Made by a program: the position numbers and the translations under genes. Positions 55,846 through 64,000 of a stretch of 64,000 bases of DNA are shown piece by piece (positions within the stretch are counted from its first letter, which is position 1; each line of letters starts with the position of its first letter). The stretch covers positions 1-64,000 of the forward strand of contig VXCM01001392.1 in the NCBI GenBank assembly GCA_014773175.1, written 5' to 3'. Under the pieces are notes generated by a model. It was not told the origin of the DNA and searched no databases. It saw nothing but the letters and a program-made list of their open reading frames with translations. The DNA comes from Lucifuga dentata. Lineage: Eukaryota; Chordata; Actinopteri; Ophidiiformes; Bythitidae.

Positions 55846-56208
55846 CAATATTTGCAGCCATCAGAGGGTGTGGAGACAGATTCCGGTGGCTCCCCCCGAC
55901 TCAGCTGCGGACAGCAGAGTTCTCTCCAGGATTTCCAGCAGGGCGGTGGTCAGGTGCCATTTGTTTTTTTCCAGGGATACTCCTGAATTCAAGGGTGGTG
56001 CAGGCCACAGTGGTAGTATTTCTTGGAAGGTCCCTGCTCAGCTCTCTGACCTCTAACGAGCATAAAGACTTTTACCCAAAGTCATAAAAAAAAAAACTTT
56101 TCCTGGTACGATTTTGAAGCGAATGTTTGATTTTTGTATTCAGTGCTGTAATAATTCCTGTTATGTTAACGTGAAAAGAACAGTGGGGCCTCATACACGG
56201 ATGTGTTC

Positions 56209-56807
56209 TTAAAGGACCATACCGGCCATTTTGCATGTTTGAGCCTAATATATTCAATTTTCATACAAGTAACATTACTGAACAATCATTTCCCAAAGCA
56301 TACTACTGAAACGGTGAATTGAAAAATTTTTTCCTACCTTCCAGACCGCCATTGGTTTCAGTTCATTCTGTACGCTATTAAAATCAACTTGTTGATACTT
56401 GAAACGTTCTTGGGATAGGTAATCCATCATCGTGAACAACACGTGTATTCAGGATATTTTAGAAGTTATGTAATTTTAGCGTTTAAGCACAGTAAAAAGC
56501 ACGGAGTGAATTTATGTCTCCACCGGGTAATATACAGGTAGTCCCAAAAGAAGACCTGCGTTTATCGAAAAATTTAAACGACCATGATTTCATAATTTTG
56601 CTTAACTATTAGCAGGAGAAATGTCCATTTTTAAGGTGGGTGTATTGCTTGAATATTTGATTTATGAAAGATTAAGAGGTTTTGCAAAATATCAGGAAAG
56701 CTGAAATACAGTTTCATCCTTTGGGAAATGATTGTCAGCAGTGTTACTTATATGAAAATTGAATATATTAGGCTCCAACATGCAAAATGGCCAGTATGAT
56801 CCTTTGA
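56209..56807 (+). mobile_element. TTAA-flanked MITE, copy 12 (subfamily A)
   Basis: Left end TTAAAGGACCATACCGGCCA. The right end CCAGTATGATCCTTTGA has two substitutions and lost its TTAA. Forward orientation, about 360 bases after the tmem87b stop, so it may be part of the tmem87b 3' UTR. Confidence 0.9.
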
Positions 56808-57007
56808 GTATGTGTTAAGTGTCTCGTTTGGGTGGAGTTATCTTGCAGCACAATGTTGTATTAGCAGACATTAAAACACCAGTGACACCAGTGAAACACC
56901 ACTAGTGGAGATGCATAGATATGAATGGGGAAAAAAATTACAAGGGGTGAGTTGGCCATTTTAAATTGAGATATTTATAAACTGAAATCGCATTTTTGTG
57001 CATGCAG

Positions 57008-57036
<29 letters not shown>
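57008..57036. repeat. (GA)n microsatellite
   Basis: About 14 GA units. Confidence 0.9.
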
Positions 57037-57038
<2 letters not shown>

Positions 57039-58159
57039 CTTGCAAATGTCATCGTGTTTATTGATTTACTCAAATAGAATCTTTTTCATTTTAATGTACT
57101 GTTTATGCAGTTTAAGTTTTATGCAACTATGAATTGTCAACCTTTATTTTATTTGACTACCAGCATACAAATCTGAGATGCAACTTGAATACCCAGATAC
57201 CCCAATTTAGGAACATTTTTCTGTCACACTTAGCAGATGGAAGCTGTGCCTGCACATAGCTCTTGCATGAGGTCTAATCTGTTATAGTAATTGGGTATAA
57301 TATGTATAAAAGTGTCATTTAGCCTCTTCAGGGGTGAAAAGCGAAGCTACCCAGCATCTGCAGCATCGTGTGTGTAAACGACCAGGACGATGATGCAGGT
57401 TATTTATAGATATTTAATTCACCTGTAACTGGGTTCATGTTAGATTAGAATTAAGATTTGCAATTGCTGCACACAGTCATTCTTGCTGTGAATCTACTGT
57501 ACGTGTATGTGTGCGGGTGGTGTGTTTTCTGAAATAGGGAGCAATATACTGTATATCTGTTGATATTACGTGTTGCCTTCCCACCCTGTTCTTTTTTTTA
57601 AAATTATAATTTCCTTATTTATTTGTGTTTAAAGTGTACTTATAAATGGTAAAAGTCTGGTCACTCATGTTCATGGTTTATATTGTATGCTTCCATGTTT
57701 TTATGACTGGACCCTGAACGTCTCATAATATATTAAGCAAACAGCAAATGATTGCTTGTTTCTTATTTTTATGCAATATTTGCTTTATTTTCTAATGATT
57801 TTCTGATGAGATGGTTTCACAGACACTTTAATAACAGCCACGTTCTTTCAAATAAGTCTTAAAATGTTTCTTTTGTATTATCTTTAGAAATTGACTGATT
57901 CACATGTAGAGATGTTATGGGGTTAGTTTTCCTGATCTCTTGAATGGGTTTATAATCTTATTAAGATTTCCCTCCATTTTTTTTATTGGTCGGAAACCTG
58001 GAATTATTACGTTTATGATGGCGAGTTTCATCCTGGTGTTATATAAAAGTGCAGCCACCTGCTGTGGACGTTGATTATTATTACAGATGTGTTTTGGCTG
58101 ATTCCTGTTATTTCATAAATTCACAGGTGGAGAAACGTCTGGATTATGTGACTCATCTT

Positions 58160-58242
58160 TTTTGTTTTTAACAAAACAAAAAAGTTTTGTTAAAAGTTTT
58201 TGTTTTGTTTTTTGTTTTGTTTTTTTGTTTTTGTTTTTTAGG
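58160..58242. repeat. TTTTG-rich low-complexity tract
   Basis: Repeated TTTTGTTTTG units, partly self-complementary with the adjacent AACAAAACAAAAAAG stretch. Confidence 0.8.
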
Positions 58243-59167
58243 ATTTAATGAAAGAACTGGGCTCGAACTTTTCATTCCAGTAATTTCCGTCTTCTTCCTT
58301 CTGAGGAAAGATTAAAACAAAATGGAAACTGGGGATGTTTGTTGTCTGATCTATTATTTCAGTGTATTTTATGATTTTTTTTTTTTGGCAATTTGCCTAA
58401 ACTCTGCCAGATCCACCAAAGACTCCGTCATTAGAAAATTTTTGTTCAGACCCACATTATTTTATTTAATGTTCTATTGAGGATCCCAAAAAATGCTAAA
58501 TATATCAGGCCATCATGGCTTAATCACATTTTTCCCTTAATTACTGTACAGACAAAAATTGAAGTCTAGCCTGCGCATGTAAATATACTGACAGGTTCTT
58601 AAACTGTGGTACATGCACCAGTGTGGACACTGAAGTGCACCATGGTGATACACCAGATGACTAGAAAGTAAATTTTATTATTGTAGCAAATTATTTGCAA
58701 ATAAAAAGGTTTTCAAAGATTATTTGGACATTTTCGTGGCATGTTGATGAGTTGGTAATCATTTTGTTTGCTCAGAGGTACTTGGTTCAAGGCCCAGATG
58801 ATACAATATCTGCGACTAGCGGGTCAGGCAGAATTTGGGTCCCTGAGAGAGAGAGAGAGAGAGATCTCCATTCTACTTTCCTCTTACATATTTCTGTATT
58901 TTTTTCCCAAACATTTACCTGACATGAAAGATGATCCACAGGCGACCTCTCCCCTTTGCCTGCACGATAAAAGTAAAGAAATTCCTCCACCCATTCCTTT
59001 CATTCAGAGCTCAGCCATCAGTAACACCTGCCTCCTTTATGTTTTGATTGGGATCCATAGATCGGAAGCATTTCCACCGTTTCACCTCCAAATGATTTGT
59101 GGCTTTGGGTTTTGGCGGTGTTTGAACAAGCAGAATGAAACGTTTCCAGATGGTATCGTTTGTGATT

Positions 59168-59702
59168 TTAAAGGACCATACCGGCCATTTTGCATGTTTG
59201 AGTCTAATATATTCAATTTTCATACAAGTTAGGTTACTGACAACCATTTCCTAAAGGATAAAATTGTATTTCAGCTTTTCTGATATTTTGCAAAATCTCT
59301 TAATCTTTCAAAATCAAATGTTCAAGCCATGCACCCACCAATAACAAGCAATGTTTTGCCTGCTAATAGTTATGCAGCCTTATGGAGACAGCTGTTAAAA
59401 TTTTTCAATAAACGCAGGTCTTCTTTTGGGACTATATTCCCCGGTAGAGACTACATTCATTCCATCCTTTTTATTGAGCTTAAACACTAAAATTACATAA
59501 CTTCGAAAAAAAAAACAAAAAAAACACCTGAATACACATCTTGTTGGTGATGATGGATTACCTATCACAAGAACATTTCAAGTATCAAAAAGTTGATTTT
59601 AACAGCGTACCAGAATGAACTGAAACTAGTGGAGGTCTGGAAGGTAGGAAAAACATTTTAATTCACCATTATTAGGCTCAAACATGCAAAATGGTCCTTT
59701 AA
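59168..59702 (-). mobile_element. TTAA-flanked MITE, copy 13 (subfamily A, shortened right terminus)
   Basis: Left end TTAAAGGACCATACCGGCCA. The right end is GCAAAATGGTCCTTTAA, in which the GCTGGTAT block is missing and about 50 bases of the right inverted repeat are deleted. Reverse orientation, intergenic. Confidence 0.88.
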
Positions 59703-60318
59703 CTGCCCCTGGAATCTCAAGAATTTTTAATGGGAAGATTGAAGTTTTTTTTTTTTTTTCCTTCCTGTTTGTGTACATAAAATGTGCACATGTATTTTAT
59801 AGGCATCATCTCAGCAGGAATCATGTTGATTGAACTTGATGGTCGTTAATGCATTGCAATTAATGCAGTTTTAATTGCATCTTTAATTCAGTTTTACCAT
59901 ATTTGGCCAAAATGTCACATGATGTCTGAGACATTTTTACTTGTCATGGTTTTGCTCCTCTGCTCTGTATTTTGGTATCCAAGGTTTGTACAGAGTTTGG
60001 TAAGAAAGCTTTTACTCAGCTCCAAGTTGCTGTAAAGTATTAGAAACTGATTTCATCTTTGGCTATTGTCTTCCTCATCATTGCTTTCATATCTTTGATC
60101 TCTTTAAGCTCCAGCCTGATTTTATTCCTTCAATAATCTCTGTTTATGTATTTCATGTTGCCATTGGTTTAGAATTTTACTGTTTTATAATTTTGCTTGT
60201 TTTGTCTTTCCTGCACTTCTGCACTATTTTATTCTGACTTGATCTGCACTTGTGAGAATTTGCATTTAGTCTGTAACATCATGCTGCTATCTTGACTAGA
60301 TCTCTTTCAAAAGAGATT

Positions 60319-60968
60319 TTAAAGGACTATACCAGCCATTTTGCATGTTTGAGCCTAATAAATTAAATTTTCATTCATGTTACATTACTGACAATCATTT
60401 CCCAAAAGATAAAACCGTATTTCAACTTTCCTGATATTTAGCAAAATCTCTTAATCTTTCAAAATCAAATATTCAAGTGATACACCCACCTTAAAAATCG
60501 ATGTTTCTCCTGCTAATAGTTACACAGCCTTATGAGGTCACTGTCATTTAAATTTTTCAAAAAACACAGGTCTTCTTTTAGGACTATAGGAAGGGACTTC
60601 CACTAGGAAGCATTTTTAGATCACTCCACACTTTTTATTGCACTTAAACACTAAAATTCCCAAACTTCTAAAAGAAAAAATAAAACCCCTGCATACACAT
60701 CTTGTTCGCAATGATGGATTATCTATCCCAAGAACATTTCAATTATCAACAAGTTGATTTTTTTCAGCACGGAGTAAATCATCAATCATCAAATCGATTT
60801 TAATAGCGTACCAGAATGAAGTGAAACCAATGGTGGTCTGGAAGGTAGGAAAAATTTTTTTAATTCACCATTCCAGTAGTATGCTTTGGGAAATGATTGT
60901 CAGTAACATTACGTATGAAAATTGAATATATTATGCAAACATGCAAAATGGCTGGTATGGTCCTTTAA
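60319..60968 (-). mobile_element. TTAA-flanked MITE, copy 14 (subfamily A)
   Basis: Left end TTAAAGGACTATACCAGCCA, right end CTGGTATGGTCCTTTAA. Reverse orientation, intergenic, with an internal local duplication around 60740-60800. Confidence 0.9.
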
Positions 60969-61100
60969 AGTATCTCAAAGCTGTGCTTCAGTAAAAGTAG
61001 AGACATCTTTTTTTTTTAAAATGACTTCGTTAAAAGTAAAAATTTGGATCAGTGCTGACTTCACCAAGCAGCGAGAAGAGCTGAAGGCACTGAGAAAAGA

Positions 61101-61122
61101 AGATGGATGGATGGATGGATGA
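61101..61122. repeat. (ATGG)n microsatellite
   Basis: Five to six GATG units. This may be the tail remnant of a LINE fragment, but the flanks are not recognisable. Confidence 0.7.
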
Positions 61123-61816
61123 TCCAGCAACAAGATAAGATTGTCTGCTGAATCGGACAGCGGTGATGATGGTGTAGTTTGTGACTGATTTACCCTGCAT
61201 TAACAGGTAAATCCTCAGCAATGTTGACTGAAAAACACTCGATAGAATAATTGCTTAATAACAAATTACAGCCTCAAAAAAAAGTTACCTCAGGGTATTG
61301 TTCAGTATCATAAGATGTTCTGTTATTTTGTCTGTGGATGCTGTACTCAGAATCGCCATGTTTTAGAGGCTTTTGAGTGCAAGCTGTACAATGGGAAGTA
61401 GAAAACAGCAGTACTGGATTTGCCTGGAGGCCTTTACAACGAGGAAGGTATTTTTATGATTATGCTGAAGCAAATGGCTTGTGTTATGTGGCTCAGAGTT
61501 TTCCAGCGATATCCTTCCGCCTCAGAGTGGAGGAAACGAGAACATCAAACAGCCTGAGCTGAAACAAAGGCCGCAATGTGAGCACTTGTGGCGAGGTTAC
61601 TCCAGGAGATCTCAGCTGCCGTTACCGCAGGTGTCTGCATAGCGTGCATGCCCTGTCAGGACACGTGTTTTGATTCTTACCATCCACCCCCTCCACGGCT
61701 GTTTTGGCCCCTTTTATTGCAACATAAACCCCTGGATGGAGGTGTGAGAGGACAGAGTTGAGGATGTTAAGAAAACACACGTGGCGAATATTCGCCTTCT
61801 TCTTTCTGGTATTTTT

Positions 61817-62550
61817 TTAAAGGACCATACCACCTATTTTGCATGTTTGAGCTTAATCTGTCCAGACAGTAATCTCTGTCTGTCTGTGGCACCAACATCT
61901 CTAGAACCCAGCATTGTATGAAGTTGAAATTCAGCAGGCATAAAGCTCAGAACCCAAGGACGTGCAATGTCGTGTGCAAAGTTGTTTGGATGAGCGGTTC
62001 TTGTACTGAGCTGTGCTGGTAAAAAGTAGTCCGCATGTGGCAGGATACACTCTGGGCGCAGCGGCAGGTGGCAGCATATGCTCTGCTCCACAGCCACTTA
62101 TGGCAGGCTGCTGCACACACCGTAAAATCCGGCCCGATCTGACGCACGTCTTCAATGGGCACTGCACTAATATATTCAATCCGTCATTATGAACAAGTAT
62201 ATTTAGGTTTTTTTAAAAGTTAAGTAATTTTAGCGTTTAAGGGCAATAAAAAGTGCAGAGTGAATGTATGTCTCCACTGGGGAATAAAGTCCCAAAAGAA
62301 GACCTGTGCTTATCGAAAAATTTAAATATTACTTCATAATTTTGTGTAGCCTAACTGCAGGTGAAACATGGATTTTTAAGGTGGGTGTATCGCTTGAATA
62401 TTTGATTTTGAAAGATTAAGAGATTTTGCAAAATATCAGGAAAACTGAAATACAGTTTTATCCTTTGGGAAATGATTGTCAGTAACCTTACGTGTATGAA
62501 AATTTAATATATTAGACTCAAACATGCAAAATGTGTGTATGGTCCTTTAA
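61817..62550 (+). mobile_element. TTAA-flanked MITE, copy 15, carrying a foreign insert
   Basis: Left end TTAAAGGACCATACCACCTA, right end GTGTGTATGGTCCTTTAA, subfamily A, forward orientation. After GAGCTTAAT the family sequence stops and about 300 unrelated, GC-richer bases follow (about 61858..62165). MITE sequence then resumes at AATATATTCAA, with part of the usual interior missing. Confidence 0.88.
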
Positions 62551-63473
62551 AATGCATTCCTAATGGACTGAGAATGAAAACATCTGTTGACTGACACAAG
62601 GGCATTTAACAGTTTAACATCAAGTGAAGTTGTACTAACAAATACTGAAATATTGGACTGACTTTATTTCAGTTAAGAAAATGCAGTTATGTAGAGAGAG
62701 AATTAAAATTCCATAAACTGCGTTCTGCGCCGACACGCTTACCAAATCAGCTCTGATTAGGATATAATGACTAGTTCTTGGTAACGTACAGAATATGAGT
62801 AATAGAAGAAATATACCCAGGTACAGTACTGCATCTACTGTGTGAATGATGCCTTAAAGAAGAAAGTTAAAAAAAAATAAACACATATACAGAATATGAA
62901 GGAAGATTAACATGTGGCATATATTACAAAGTAAAAACCAGTGACAATATTTCCAATAAATTAGAGCCACAGGAGCACTAATACCTTACAGGGATTTGTG
63001 ACTGATTTCTGAAGAGAATGTAGTGCATCAGCCACAGAGCCGAACCCTGAGCTACACAGATCGCCTACGATGAAGGACCCAAAACAACACGCACACAACC
63101 AACAGCAATGACAACAAATATCCACCCTTCATTTTGGTTTTTGTTTGGTAATAAATCTTATTCATGCAGACAACTCAGTCAGTATCTCATACGAATACAA
63201 ACTCAAAAACATTGCTTACTGGTCTTGTTTAATTGCCGTATCTCGTTATACTCATAATGTAACTTGTTAAGTATTAGCTTATTGGTGTCATTTGCTGATT
63301 TTTACCATTTTTTTTGACATTCAAAACATGTTTGGCTTCTGACCAGTGACTGTCTGCTCAGACAAAAATGGGATTTCTTATAAGAATGACGTTACAGTAT
63401 CGAACTTGGCACCCACCAAACTCTTCCTCGGTCCTCTTCTTCTTTCTCAAGTCTCCCTGGAATGAAAAAACTC
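62551..63473. other. Unannotated stretch, probably fbln7 3' UTR in part
   Basis: AT-rich sequence without an exon or known repeat. Since fbln7 is read leftwards, its 3' UTR should lie here. Confidence 0.5.
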
Positions 63474-63910
63474 TCAAAAGTTGTAAGGCGAAACCAGGAC
63501 GTGAACCCTGGCCACGTGTTTGGCCTGGAAGGTGCGGTCGGTGTATTCAGACATGTCCACGTCCACGCTGATGTCCTGCGGCCCGCGCAGCTGCTGCACC
63601 AGGATGAGCTCGCCGGTCTGCCTGTCTGAGCGCTGCATGACGAAGATGCCCCTGGAGTTTCCTCCCACGATGCCAAAGCGCAGGCTGTCCGGTCCCGTGC
63701 GTCCGGGAGCGGTGGCGGTGGCCATGCGGAAAAGGGTGGCAGGGGTCTGCAGGTTGGAGGGCAGAGACAGGTAGTGGAAGGACACGGTTTTCGGCGCCAG
63801 GTGGCATGAGCGGCTGTCCATGGGGCACGGGTNGGTAGTGGAAGGACACGGTTTTCGGCGCCAGGTGGCATGAGCGGCTGTCCATGGGGCACGGGTTCCT
63901 CTCACACTGA
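63474..63910 (-). CDS. fbln7: Fibulin-7 (fbln7), last coding exon only, broken by an assembly duplication
   Basis: On the minus strand an acceptor (TTTCCATCCTGCAG) is followed from 63910 by sequence encoding CERNPCPMDSRSCHLAPK. Later it encodes FRMATATAPGRTGPDSLRFG and ends VLVSPYNF with TGA at 63474. This is the fibulin-type C-terminal module, and the sequence fits what I recall of FBLN7, an extracellular matrix protein with a sushi and EGF domains. The preceding exons lie right of the window. An exact 63-base duplication (63770..63832 and 63834..63896) around the N at 63833 adds 64 bases and shifts the frame. Without it the exon would be 373 nt and open throughout. The break is therefore most likely an assembly error, not a mutation. 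Confidence 0.88.
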
Positions 63911-64000
63911 CTGCAGGATGGAAACACAGCAAACATGAAGACGGGCAGCGAGACGGGACAAAAGCAGCGAAATGTTATCGTCCTGAGAGGCGTCACGTAA

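Larger units (their letters stand above)
55846..63473. other. Convergent spacer between tmem87b and fbln7
   Basis: The left part must contain the tmem87b 3' UTR. A weak ATTAAA lies at 58311. The right part contains the fbln7 3' UTR, with a possible minus-strand AATAAA at 62663..62668. In between are four MITE copies, a (GA)n run and T/G-rich tracts. No convincing exon was found in 7.6 kb. Confidence 0.6.

Noticed and set aside
63770..63896. fbln7 as a true pseudogene
   Set aside because: The only lesion is an exact duplication around an N, which recurs at unrelated loci in this window as an assembly artefact.

Overview
This is eukaryotic, almost certainly teleost (spiny-rayed) fish, nuclear DNA. 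It has AT-rich introns, many short microsatellites, fish-type LINE tails, and vertebrate genes whose exons I could join codon by codon. Five protein-coding genes are supported. On the minus strand are prr18 (one coding exon, 4040..4807) and sft2d1 (8 exons, 8214..23607). On the plus strand are mertk (19 exons, 26719..43705, 944 aa) and tmem87b (19 constitutive or default exons plus one alternative exon, 44976..55845, 568 aa). At the right edge is the last coding exon of fbln7 on the minus strand (63474..63910), whose remaining exons lie outside the window.

Layout: 1-4.0 kb is intergenic or prr18 3' region. 4.0-8.2 kb holds prr18 and its upstream region with a CCAAT-box cluster. 8.2-23.6 kb is sft2d1. 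23.6-26.7 kb is the spacer between divergently transcribed sft2d1 and mertk, with a strong CTCF-like site. 26.7-43.7 kb is mertk. 45.0-55.8 kb is tmem87b. 55.8-63.5 kb is a repeat-rich spacer between convergent tmem87b and fbln7. The prr18-sft2d1 pair matches human 6q27 and the mertk-tmem87b-fbln7 group matches human 2q13, so the 3.1-kb spacer is a synteny junction. The genes do not form one pathway. sft2d1 and tmem87b are Golgi or trafficking membrane proteins, mertk is the GAS6/PROS1 phagocytosis receptor kinase, and fbln7 is an extracellular matrix protein.

The main find is in tmem87b. Two neighbouring exons (51955..52035 and 52328..52399) encode alternative versions of the same membrane helix. 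One looks like human TMEM87B and the other like human TMEM87A. Both are followed by a perfect U12-type ATATCCTT donor, and a single downstream exon has a U12 branch point and an AC terminus. This predicts mutually exclusive splicing enforced by U2/U12 incompatibility.

A second theme is a non-coding transposon family with roughly 90-bp inverted termini and TTAA at both ends. It is present 15 times and covers about 9 kb (about 14 percent of the window). Oppositely oriented copies flank single mertk exon 9. The assembly also contains many single-N gaps flanked by exact 62-67 bp duplications, which look like assembly errors. One of them breaks the fbln7 exon.
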